The position numbers and the translations under genes are program-made. A DNA stretch of 64,000 bases. It comes from Mycolicibacterium komanii (GTDB lineage Bacteria > Actinomycetota > Actinomycetes > Mycobacteriales > Mycobacteriaceae). The stretch lies in assembly GCF_001050035.1 (NCBI RefSeq), contig NZ_CVTA01000005.1, positions 1 through 64,000 on the forward strand. Direction: 5' to 3'. Of this stretch, positions 38,851 to 45,677 are shown in pieces. The notes under the pieces were generated by a model that saw nothing but the letters and a program-made list of their open reading frames with translations, searched no databases and was not told the DNA's origin. Position 1 is the first letter of the stretch; every line of letters begins with the position of its first letter.

Positions 38851-39929
38851 CGATCGACCTGACGGGCGGCATCGACCCGGTCCGGGAGCTCATGTTCGCC
38901 GAGCCGCCGCAGGACCCCGAGATGCGAGACTCGGTGAGCTTCTGGGTGTTCGACGACCGCGGTGAGGTCGGCCTGCCCAGGATCGGCATCGAGGCGGTCG
39001 CGTCCAATTGGGACGCCCACGGGATCCAGGTCAACCTGGCGTTCGCCGACGGAAGCGTGTACCGGTTGCGCGCCGACGGGCCGAGCAAGCCGGTCGCGGG
39101 CCGCGACGGGAACCCGACGGTGCTGGGCGCGGGTCCGCTGACCTTCGAGTGCGTGGCGCCGTTCGACACGTGGGCGGTGACGTTCGACGGCCAGGCCGTC
39201 CAGACGTCGTCGGAAGCGCTGGCCCACGGCGACAAGGGCGGGCCGCTGGTCGACGTGCGGTTCGAGGTCGAGGCGAAAATGGCCGTGCCGCCGTGGGTTC
39301 AGGGGGCGATGCAGGACGACGCGGCCAACCAGTTGAAGACGACGGTGGTCGGTGATCTGATGGGCGGCGCGCGCTACGAGCAGCTGTTCTGCGCCGACGG
39401 TGTCGTGGAGGTTCGAGGTCGTCGGCATGCCTTCTCCGGCAGCGGGCTTCGCATCCGCCGACAGGGCGTCCGCCGGCTGGAGGAGTTCTGGGGCCACTGC
39501 TGGCAGTCGGCGCTGTTCGGCAGCGGCCGGGCGTTCGGCTACATCGCCTACCCGCCGCGGCCCGACGGGCAGCCGAACTACAACGAGGGCTACGTCTACC
39601 TCGGCGATGGTGTCTACCTCGGCGATGGTCTGATCCCCGCCCGCGTCGTCGAGGCGCCCTGGCTGCGCCGGCTGCGACCGCGCGGCGAGGACGTGTCGCT
39701 GGTGCTGGAAACGGCCCGCGGGACCGTGCGCATCGAGGGGGAGACGCTGCTGAGCACCCACGACATCACCGATCCCGCGGAGATCCCCGCCGAGCAGCTC
39801 GCCAAGATGGCGAACTGGACGTTTCCGGCGCTACAGCAGGCCGCTGTGCGGTACCGCTGGGACGGCGAGGAGACGATCGGGATGCTGGAACGCTCCAGCC
39901 CGATGGACCGCATCGAACGCGACGGCTGA
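38847..39929 (+). CDS. Lipocalin-like protein paired with the sulfotransferase (unknown function)
   Basis: A 360-residue protein rich in beta-strand patterns and aromatic residues (WVFDDRGEVGLPRIGIEA, FDTWAVTFDG, FWGHCWQSALFGSGRAF). I recognise it as a mycobacterial uncharacterised family resembling two-domain lipocalin or AttH/CrtC-like proteins; this is inference. There is no signal peptide. ATG 38847 overlaps the sulfotransferase stop (ATGA). An exact 18-bp tandem duplication at 39594-39629 gives the repeat VYLGDG-VYLGDG. It may bind the hydrophobic substrate or product of the sulfotransferase. Confidence 0.75.
   Translation: MTIDLTGGIDPVRELMFAEPPQDPEMRDSVSFWVFDDRGEVGLPRIGIEAVASNWDAHGIQVNLAFADGSVYRLRADGPSKPVAGRDGNPTVLGAGPLTFECVAPFDTWAVTFDGQAVQTSSEALAHGDKGGPLVDVRFEVEAKMAVPPWVQGAMQDDAANQLKTTVVGDLMGGARYEQLFCADGVVEVRGRRHAFSGSGLRIRRQGVRRLEEFWGHCWQSALFGSGRAFGYIAYPPRPDGQPNYNEGYVYLGDGVYLGDGLIPARVVEAPWLRRLRPRGEDVSLVLETARGTVRIEGETLLSTHDITDPAEIPAEQLAKMANWTFPALQQAAVRYRWDGEETIGMLERSSPMDRIERDG
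39594..39629 (+). repeat. 18-bp in-frame tandem duplication
   Basis: GTCTACCTCGGCGATGGT occurs twice in direct succession (39594-39611 and 39612-39629), duplicating six codons of the lipocalin-like gene without breaking the frame. The exact identity suggests a recent slippage event. Confidence 0.95.
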
Positions 39930-39933
39930 CGCC

Positions 39934-40503
39934 TCAGAACACGTAGTGCGGGATCAGGTCGTGGGCGCGCTGCAGGTTGGTCTGCATGCAGTCGGGGGCC
40001 GGGTTGGAGTAGATCGGGGAGTAGAACAGCGATTGCTGCAGCACGCCGTAGCTGGTGTCGAAGGCGATCATGCAGGTGATCCACCACCGGTTGTTCCAGT
40101 CGGTCGGCTTCATCACCCAGTACTGCGCGGCGCGGTGCCCGTCGATGTCGAGCTGGACCGCGTCGGCCGGCAGCGTCTGCTCATAGGTGCGCCACACGAT
40201 CGCCTCGACGGCCAACTGGTAGTTGCCCGCGTCGTACCGGCACCGCAGCTGGTCCTCCGGCGTGGGCGGGGTGAACGCCAGGCCCATCGCCTGAATCGCG
40301 TCGAGCGGAATCTGCTTGCACGGATTGAACGGTGCGGGGTCGGTCGTCTCGATGACGGGCCACTTGATCGACGTCGTGACATTCGTCATCGGAATGTCGT
40401 CGACATCCACCCGCGGGGCGCCCGCCGGATTGGCCTGCCACACCACCATCACCGCAGCGATCAGTGCGCACAGTGCCGAGACCAAGCGCAGCTTGGCGAG
40501 CAT
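39934..40503 (-). CDS. DUF3558-type exported protein (LppV-like position)
   Basis: A 189-residue protein with an N-terminal hydrophobic segment (LRLVSALCALIAAVMVVW) and the DUF3558 core: FNPCKQIPLDAIQAMGL, then LRCRYDAGNYQLAVEAI and later Cys residues in WWITCMIAF and PDCMQTN, probably two disulfides. Its place next to the metallophosphoesterase matches lppV (Rv2796c), but the only Cys in the signal region (SALC) does not make a good lipobox, so it may be secreted or membrane-anchored rather than lipidated. AAAGGGG precedes the ATG. It converges with the preceding gene 4 nt away. Confidence 0.75.
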   Translation of the reverse strand: MLAKLRLVSALCALIAAVMVVWQANPAGAPRVDVDDIPMTNVTTSIKWPVIETTDPAPFNPCKQIPLDAIQAMGLAFTPPTPEDQLRCRYDAGNYQLAVEAIVWRTYEQTLPADAVQLDIDGHRAAQYWVMKPTDWNNRWWITCMIAFDTSYGVLQQSLFYSPIYSNPAPDCMQTNLQRAHDLIPHYVF

Positions 40504-40575
40504 CTCACCCCTTTGTTCGTCGGTCCGACCCTGCGGGGAGTGTAGCGGGCCGCTCGCAGCGGCCGAAGAGGAAAC

Positions 40576-40589
40576 GAGAACCTGTTCTA
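40576..40589. promoter_or_regulatory. KstR-like palindrome in a divergent promoter
   Basis: Read on the minus strand, TAGAACAGGTTCTC fits the KstR cholesterol-regulon consensus TnnAACnnGTTnnA at all fixed positions except the last. It lies between the DUF3558-type gene and the metallophosphoesterase gene, 47 nt before the latter. Confidence 0.4.
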
Positions 40590-40620
40590 GTTGCCGGGCG
40601 AGCCGCGGGCATCCGGTTAA

Positions 40621-40626
40621 GTACCC
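40621..40626 (+). promoter_or_regulatory. -10 element (TACCCT) of the metallophosphoesterase-pptT-truB operon
   Basis: TACCCT ends 9 nt before GTG 40636, with no ribosome binding site; a very short leader or a leaderless transcript is expected. Confidence 0.45.
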
Positions 40627-40635
40627 TGGTCAGTT

Positions 40636-41592
40636 GTGACACGAGACGGCCGACGACCCACCCTATGGGCGATCAGCGACCTGCACACGGGTCACACCGG
40701 CAACAAACCCGTGACCGAGTCGCTGCACCCGGCGTCTCCGGACGACTGGCTCATCGTCGCCGGCGACGTCGCCGAGCGCACTGACGAGATCCGGTGGGCG
40801 CTGGATCTGTTGCGCAAGCGGTTCGCCAAGGTGATCTGGATTCCGGGCAACCACGAGCTGTGGACCACCAACCGGGACCCGATGCAGATCTTCGGCAAGG
40901 CCCGATACGACTACCTGGTCAACATGTGCGACGAGATGGGCATCGTCACGCCCGAGCATCCGTTCCCGGTGTGGACCGAGGAGGGCGGCCCGGCCACGAT
41001 CGTGCCGATGTTCCTGCTGTACGACTACACCTTTCTGCCGGAGGGTGCGGGCACCAAGGCGGAGGGGCTGGCCATCGCACGCGAACGCAACGTCGTGGGC
41101 ACCGACGAGTTCCTGCTGTCCGCCGAGCCGTACGCCACCCGCGACGCGTGGTGCCGCGACCGCGTGGCCTACACCCGCAAGCGCCTCGAGGATCTTGACT
41201 GGATCACGCCGACGGTGCTCGTCAACCACTTTCCGATGGTGCGCGAACCCTGCGACGCGATGTTCTACCCGGAGTTCTCGCTGTGGTGCGGCACCACCGC
41301 CACCGCCGACTGGCACACCCGCTACAACGCGGTGTGCTCGGTGTACGGGCACCTGCACATTCCGCGCACCACGTGGTACGACGGCGTGCGATTCGAGGAG
41401 GTGTCGGTCGGATATCCGCGAGAGTGGCGGCGCCGCAAGCCTTATCGCTGGATGCGCCAGATCCTGCCGGACCCGCAGTATCCGCCCGGATACCTCAACG
41501 AGTTCGGCGGCCACTTCCAGATCACCCAGGAGATGCGGGAGAACGCGCAAAAGATGCAGCAGCGGATCCGCGACAGGCAGTTCTCGCGATGA
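40636..41592 (+). CDS. Metallophosphoesterase
   Basis: A 318-residue calcineurin-like phosphoesterase. The metal-binding motifs run in order: ISDLHTGH (residues 14-21), IVAGDVAE, WIPGNHELW, VNHFP and YGHLHIP. It corresponds to Rv2795c, which is conserved next to pptT; the M. tuberculosis homologue has been linked to PptT function as a coenzyme A-related hydrolase (PptH). If the same holds here, it would remove phosphopantetheine from carrier proteins, opposing the next gene. It overlaps pptT by 4 nt. Confidence 0.9.
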   Translation: MTRDGRRPTLWAISDLHTGHTGNKPVTESLHPASPDDWLIVAGDVAERTDEIRWALDLLRKRFAKVIWIPGNHELWTTNRDPMQIFGKARYDYLVNMCDEMGIVTPEHPFPVWTEEGGPATIVPMFLLYDYTFLPEGAGTKAEGLAIARERNVVGTDEFLLSAEPYATRDAWCRDRVAYTRKRLEDLDWITPTVLVNHFPMVREPCDAMFYPEFSLWCGTTATADWHTRYNAVCSVYGHLHIPRTTWYDGVRFEEVSVGYPREWRRRKPYRWMRQILPDPQYPPGYLNEFGGHFQITQEMRENAQKMQQRIRDRQFSR

Positions 41593-42269
41593 CCGTGGCC
41601 GCTTCGCTGCTGTCGGGGGTGCTTCCGGCGACGACGTCCGGGTTGGCCGCCGCCGAGGTGTACCGCGATCCGCCCGACCTCGCGCCGCTGCCCGAAGAGG
41701 AGCGGCTGATCGCCAAGTCGGTGGCCAAACGTCGCAACGAGTTCATCACCGTGCGGTATTGCGCGCGGCAGGCGCTCTCCGAGATCGGCGTCGGACCGGT
41801 GCCGATCCTGAAGGGGGAGAAGGGCGAACCGTGCTGGCCCGACGGTGTCGTCGGCTCCCTGACGCACTGTGAGGGGTACCGCGGCGCGGTGGTCGGCCGC
41901 CAGGCCGAGGTGCGTTCGGTCGGCATCGACGCCGAACCGCACGGTGTGCTGCCCGGCGGTGTGCTCGACGCGATCAGCCTGCCCGTCGAGCGGACCGAGC
42001 TGAAGCAACTGCCGACGGGCCTGCATTGGGACCGAATCCTGTTCTGCGCCAAGGAGGCGACGTACAAAGCGTGGTTCCCCCTGACTCACCGCTGGCTGGG
42101 TTTCGAGGACGCGCACATCGCCTTCGACGTCGACGACAGCGGCACGTCCGGCAGGTTCGTCTCGCGCATCCTGATCGATCCGGCGGCAATGCACGGGCCG
42201 CCGCTGGAAACCCTGACCGGCCGGTGGTCGGTCCGCGACGGGTTGGCGCTGACCGCGATCGTGCTATGA
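41589..42269 (+). CDS. pptT: Type II 4'-phosphopantetheinyl transferase PptT
   Basis: A 226-residue Sfp-type enzyme that transfers phosphopantetheine from CoA to carrier domains of polyketide synthases, NRPSs and the type I ACP, and so is needed for mycolate and siderophore synthesis. Mg2+ and CoA-binding motifs are GIDAEPH (Asp114/Glu116) and [11 protein letters not shown] (Glu156/Lys160). The length is one less than M. tuberculosis PptT. ATG 41589 and its stop both sit in 4-nt overlaps with neighbours. Confidence 0.96.
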   Translation: MTVAASLLSGVLPATTSGLAAAEVYRDPPDLAPLPEEERLIAKSVAKRRNEFITVRYCARQALSEIGVGPVPILKGEKGEPCWPDGVVGSLTHCEGYRGAVVGRQAEVRSVGIDAEPHGVLPGGVLDAISLPVERTELKQLPTGLHWDRILFCAKEATYKAWFPLTHRWLGFEDAHIAFDVDDSGTSGRFVSRILIDPAAMHGPPLETLTGRWSVRDGLALTAIVL

Positions 42270-43147
42270 CCGAGGCGGGTCTGGTCTTCGTCGACAACCC
42301 CGCGGGCATGCCGAGCCACGACGTGGTCGGCCGCTGCCGCCGTTTCTTCGGCATCCGCAAGGTCGGCCATGCCGGCACCCTCGACCCGATGGCAACCGGC
42401 GTGCTGGTCGTCGGCATCGAGCGCGCCACCAAGATCCTCGGCCTGTTGACGGCGACGGACAAGGCGTACGCCGCGACCATCCGACTCGGTCAGGCCACGT
42501 CCACCGAAGACGCCGAAGGCGAACTACTGCAGGAGATTTCGGCCGACGCCGTCACCGACGAGCAGATCGAGGCGGCGGTGGCCCTGCTGCGTGGCGAGAT
42601 CGATCAGGTGCCGTCGGCGGTGAGCGCGATCAAGGTCGGCGGGCAGCGCGCCTACAAGCTCGCGCGCGAGGGGCAGGCCGTCGAACTGGCGGCCCGCCGC
42701 ATCCGCATCGACCGCTTCGCGGTGCTCGATATCCGTCGTCACCCCGGCGTGGTCGATCTCGATGTCGAGGTGGAGTGCTCCAGCGGCACCTACATCCGCG
42801 CGCTGGCCCGCGACGTCGGCACCGCGCTCGGCGTCGGCGGGCACCTCACGGCGTTGCGCCGCACCAGGGTCGGCGGGTTCGGGTTGACCGAGGCGCGCAC
42901 GCTCGACGAACTGGCCGAAACGCCGCGGCTGTCCTACAGCCTCGACACCGCATGCCTTCTGGCGTTCCCGCGCCGCGACCTGAGCCCCGACGAAACCGAG
43001 GACGTGCGCCACGGGCGGCCGCTGAAACCAGCCGGCATCGACGGCATCTACGCCGCGACGGCCCCCGACGGACAGGTCGTCGCGCTGCTCGAAGACCGGT
43101 CGGCGCGCACGAAGTCGGTCGTCGTGCTGCGTCCCGCGACGTTGTAA
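42266..43147 (+). CDS. truB: tRNA pseudouridine(55) synthase TruB
   Basis: A 293-residue enzyme that makes pseudouridine 55 in the tRNA T-loop. The catalytic Asp40 is in [12 protein letters not shown]; the RNA-binding KxxAY-like segment [10 protein letters not shown] and the [13 protein letters not shown] motif follow. The C-terminal PUA-like part is short, as in mycobacteria. ATG 42266 overlaps the pptT stop. It converges with mntR, with 5 nt between stops. Confidence 0.96.
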   Translation: MTEAGLVFVDNPAGMPSHDVVGRCRRFFGIRKVGHAGTLDPMATGVLVVGIERATKILGLLTATDKAYAATIRLGQATSTEDAEGELLQEISADAVTDEQIEAAVALLRGEIDQVPSAVSAIKVGGQRAYKLAREGQAVELAARRIRIDRFAVLDIRRHPGVVDLDVEVECSSGTYIRALARDVGTALGVGGHLTALRRTRVGGFGLTEARTLDELAETPRLSYSLDTACLLAFPRRDLSPDETEDVRHGRPLKPAGIDGIYAATAPDGQVVALLEDRSARTKSVVVLRPATL

Positions 43148-43152
43148 GCGAA

Positions 43153-43848
43153 CTAGCTCGCGACCACCCAGATCGCCTCGGCGGCGGGGCTTCCCAGGTC
43201 GACGGTCGTGTCGTCGCCCTCGGAGGACTCGATGGCCACCGAGATCATGCCCGCGAAGTCGCGCCGCGCCACGACCCGCAGCCGCGAGTCCAGGTTGATG
43301 CCGACGCTGTCGAAGTACCGCAACATCTCCGGATCGGCGTCGGAGATCCGCGCGATCGTGCCCCGATCACCGTCGTGACAGGCCGAGAGCTGGCGTGCGT
43401 CGGGGGTGGGGACGCGTCCGTCGGCGGCCGGAATCGGATCGCCGTGCGGATCGCGGGTGGGGTGTCCGAGCTTGGCGTCGATGCGGTCGAGCATCCGGTC
43501 GGACACCGCGTGTTCGAGCACCTCGGCCTCGTCGTGCACCTCGTCCCAGCTGTAGCCCAGCTCGCGCACGAGGAACGTCTCCATCAGCCGGTGCCTGCGC
43601 ACCATGGCCAGCGCGGCGGCGCTGCCGGCCTCGGTCAGCGTGACCGCGCCGTACTTCTCGTGGTTGACCAGTCCCTGGTCGGCCAGCTTGCGGATCGACT
43701 CCGAGGCGGTGCTGGCCGAAACGCCGAGGCGCTCGGCGAGCAGCTTCGTGCTCACCTTCTCCTGCGACCACTCCTGAACGGTCCAGATGACTTTCAGGTA
43801 GTCCTGGGCAACCGTCGTCAGGTCACGCGCATCGCCGGCAGGATTCAC
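43153..43848 (-). CDS. mntR: DtxR-family metalloregulator MntR (SirR)
   Basis: A 231-residue metal-dependent repressor. The N-terminal winged HTH (about 1-75; LAERLGVSASTASESIRKLADQGL) is followed by the dimerisation/metal domain (HRLMETFLVRELGYSWDEVHDEAE, LGHPTRDPHGDPIP) and a C-terminal FeoA/SH3-like domain. The M. tuberculosis orthologue Rv2788 is the manganese-sensing MntR. The upstream region on the plus strand holds two TTAGG-type blocks (43851-43865), which could be its own operator. Translation from GTG 43848 appears leaderless. Confidence 0.92.
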   Translation of the reverse strand: MNPAGDARDLTTVAQDYLKVIWTVQEWSQEKVSTKLLAERLGVSASTASESIRKLADQGLVNHEKYGAVTLTEAGSAAALAMVRRHRLMETFLVRELGYSWDEVHDEAEVLEHAVSDRMLDRIDAKLGHPTRDPHGDPIPAADGRVPTPDARQLSACHDGDRGTIARISDADPEMLRYFDSVGINLDSRLRVVARRDFAGMISVAIESSEGDDTTVDLGSPAAEAIWVVAS

Positions 43849-43856
43849 AATTAGGA

Positions 43857-43862
43857 AGTTTA
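43857..43862 (-). promoter_or_regulatory. -10 element (TAAACT) of mntR
   Basis: On the minus strand TAAACT ends 8 nt before GTG 43848. The adjoining plus-strand TTAGG and TTTAGG blocks overlap it and would suit autoregulation. Confidence 0.45.
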
Positions 43863-43918
43863 GGCAATGGTCACCTCATCCGGGGGATCCAGCGAGGCGC
43901 GCGACCCCGGCCGCGCCG

Positions 43919-43924
43919 TAGGCT
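43919..43924 (+). promoter_or_regulatory. -10 element (TAGGCT) of ribF
   Basis: TAGGCT ends 7 nt before GTG 43932; probably leaderless. It lies 57 nt from the divergent mntR -10. Confidence 0.5.
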
Positions 43925-43931
43925 TGCCCTC

Positions 43932-44903
43932 GTGCAGCGCTGGCGGGGACAAGAAGAGATCCCGACGGACTGGGGCCGATGCGTGCTCACCATCGGGGTG
44001 TTCGACGGTGTCCATCGCGGACACCAGGAGCTGATCAACCACGCGGTCAAGGCGGGACGGTCGCGTGGTGTGCCGACGGTGCTGATGACCTTCGACCCCC
44101 ATCCGATGGAGGTCGTGTTCCCGGGCAGCCATCCCGCCCAGCTGACCACGCTGACCCGGCGCGCCGAACTGGTCGAGGAACTGGGCATCGACGTCTTTCT
44201 CGTCATGCCGTTCACGGCCGACTTCATGAAGCTCACCCCCGAGCGCTACGTCCACGAACTGCTGGTCGAACGCCTCCACGTCGTCGAGGTCGTGGTCGGG
44301 GAGAACTTCACCTTCGGCAAGAAGGCCACGGGCAACGTCGACCTGCTGCGCCAGGCCGGCGAGCGGTTCGGCTTCGCCGTCGAGGCGATGTCGCTGGTGG
44401 CCGAGCACCACCAGGACGAGACCGTGACGTTCTCCTCGACCTACATCCGGTCCTGCGTCGACGCAGGCGACGTCGTCGCCGCCGCGGAGGCGCTGGGGCG
44501 CCCGCACCGCGTCGAGGGCGTCGTGGTGCGCGGCGACGGACGCGGCAAGGTGCTCGGCTTTCCCACCGCGAACGTGGCGCCGCCGATGTATTCGGCGATT
44601 CCGGCCGACGGGGTCTACGCGGCGTGGTTCACCGTGCTCGGCCACGGCCCGATCACGGGCAGCGTCGTGCCGGGCGAGCGCTATCAGGCCGCGGTGTCGG
44701 TCGGCACCAACCCGACGTTCTCCGGGCGCACCCGCACGGTCGAGGCGTTCGTGCTGGACACCGACGCCGACCTGTACGGCCAGCACGTGGCCGTCGACTT
44801 CGTGGCCAGGCTGCGCGGCCAGGAGAAGTTCGGCAACGTCGACGACCTGGTGGAGCAGATGGGCCGCGACACCGAACATGCCCGTACGATCCTGACCCGC
44901 TGA
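43932..44903 (+). CDS. ribF: Bifunctional riboflavin kinase / FAD synthetase
   Basis: A 323-residue enzyme that phosphorylates riboflavin to FMN and adenylates FMN to FAD. The N-terminal nucleotidyltransferase-like domain has VLTIGVFDGVHRGHQ and FSSTYIRSCV; the C-terminal riboflavin kinase domain has VVRGDGRGKVLGFPTANV and GTNPTF. GTG 43932 is preferred for its -10 element. The order truB-ribF-rpsO-pnp is ancestral in many bacteria; here mntR is inserted on the opposite strand. Confidence 0.95.
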   Translation: MQRWRGQEEIPTDWGRCVLTIGVFDGVHRGHQELINHAVKAGRSRGVPTVLMTFDPHPMEVVFPGSHPAQLTTLTRRAELVEELGIDVFLVMPFTADFMKLTPERYVHELLVERLHVVEVVVGENFTFGKKATGNVDLLRQAGERFGFAVEAMSLVAEHHQDETVTFSSTYIRSCVDAGDVVAAAEALGRPHRVEGVVVRGDGRGKVLGFPTANVAPPMYSAIPADGVYAAWFTVLGHGPITGSVVPGERYQAAVSVGTNPTFSGRTRTVEAFVLDTDADLYGQHVAVDFVARLRGQEKFGNVDDLVEQMGRDTEHARTILTR

Positions 44904-44993
44904 CGCCGACCGCTCGATCGCGGACACAAAACCCCTCCCACGGCGGGCCGATAGGTCTACGTCGCGGATTTCGTGCCGTACCGCCGCCGCTGT

Positions 44994-44999
44994 TAGACT
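44994..44999 (+). promoter_or_regulatory. -10 element (TAGACT) of rpsO
   Basis: TAGACT in the 192-nt gap after ribF would start transcription near 45006, leaving a leader of about 90 nt before the rpsO GTG. Confidence 0.5.
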
Positions 45000-45047
45000 C
45001 CCTGCCGACCGGGCGTGCGCTGCAGTTCGCGGCGGCCGCGCCTCACC

Positions 45048-45062
45048 GGGGCTACACGCCCC
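45048..45062 (+). promoter_or_regulatory. Hairpin in the rpsO leader
   Basis: GGGGC (45048-45052) pairs with GCCCC (45058-45062) around TACAC and is followed by TTT. It lies 33 nt before the rpsO start. S15 represses its own translation through leader structures in several bacteria, so this is a candidate; the stem is short. Confidence 0.3.
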
Positions 45063-45095
45063 TTTCCCGCGGACTGAGATAGATGGAGTTGTTTC

Positions 45096-45365
45096 GTGGC
45101 GCTTACCGCCGAACAGAAAAAGTCGATCCTGAGCGAGTACGGCCTGCATGACACCGATACCGGCTCGCCCGAGGCGCAGGTCGCCCTGCTGACCAAGCGG
45201 ATCATCGACCTGACCGAGCACCTGAAGGTGCACAAGCACGATCACCACTCGCGGCGCGGCCTGCTGCTGCTCGTCGGCCGTCGGCGGCGGCTGCTCAAGT
45301 ACGTGGCCCAGGTCGACGTCCAGCGTTACCGCACGCTGATCGAACGGCTCGGCCTTCGCCGCTGA
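45096..45365 (+). CDS. rpsO: Ribosomal protein S15
   Basis: An 89-residue primary-binding protein of the 30S subunit, which contacts 16S rRNA helices 20-22. The sequence [16 protein letters not shown], then [28 protein letters not shown] and LIERLGLRR, is canonical, and the length is standard. The GTG follows GATGGAG. It precedes pnp as in most bacteria, with a 312-nt intervening leader that contains several hairpins. Confidence 0.98.
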   Translation: MALTAEQKKSILSEYGLHDTDTGSPEAQVALLTKRIIDLTEHLKVHKHDHHSRRGLLLLVGRRRRLLKYVAQVDVQRYRTLIERLGLRR

Positions 45366-45372
45366 CGCCGGA

Positions 45373-45394
45373 CCGGCGCGTAGATGCGCGCCGG
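45373..45394 (+). terminator. Hairpin after rpsO
   Basis: CCGGCGCG (45373-45380) and CGCGCCGG (45387-45394) form a perfect 8-bp GC stem with loop TAGATG, 7 nt after the rpsO stop. Only GATTT follows, so it would be an intrinsic terminator with almost no U-tract, or a transcript-stabilising 3' hairpin. Confidence 0.55.
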
Positions 45395-45406
45395 GATTTC
45401 GGCTGC

Positions 45407-45427
45407 GTACTCGCCGCAGAGTACGAT
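45407..45427 (+). promoter_or_regulatory. Candidate pnp promoter with a dyad over its -10
   Basis: The dyad GTACTC-N6-GAGTAC (45407-45424) overlaps a TACGAT hexamer (45422-45427) that matches TANNNT. A promoter here would place the larger downstream hairpin inside the pnp leader. Confidence 0.35.
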
Positions 45428-45545
45428 GGATCCGTTCGACTGCCGTTTCGGCCCGAACGACTTGGGTGCGATCTTCGCAGCTCCGCGAGCATCGTTCCCG
45501 CGCGTCATAACCAGGACCTGCTCGATCGCGCGGTCTTCGGTAGTG

Positions 45546-45569
45546 GCTGCCGGAAGAATCTCCGGCAGC
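45546..45569 (+). promoter_or_regulatory. Strong hairpin in the pnp upstream region
   Basis: GCTGCCGGA (45546-45554) and TCCGGCAGC (45561-45569) form a perfect 9-bp stem with loop AGAATC, 109 nt before the pnp ATG. In E. coli a pnp leader hairpin is cleaved by RNase III and used for autoregulation; an analogous role here is inference. Confidence 0.5.
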
Positions 45570-45677
45570 TTCGATCGATGGCCGTAGCCGCATCGAGGCC
45601 CGTGGTTCATACGCTGTGACGACGCAAAAACAGCTAAACAGTGGAGACACTGAACCAGAGAGGCCATACGGACACCT

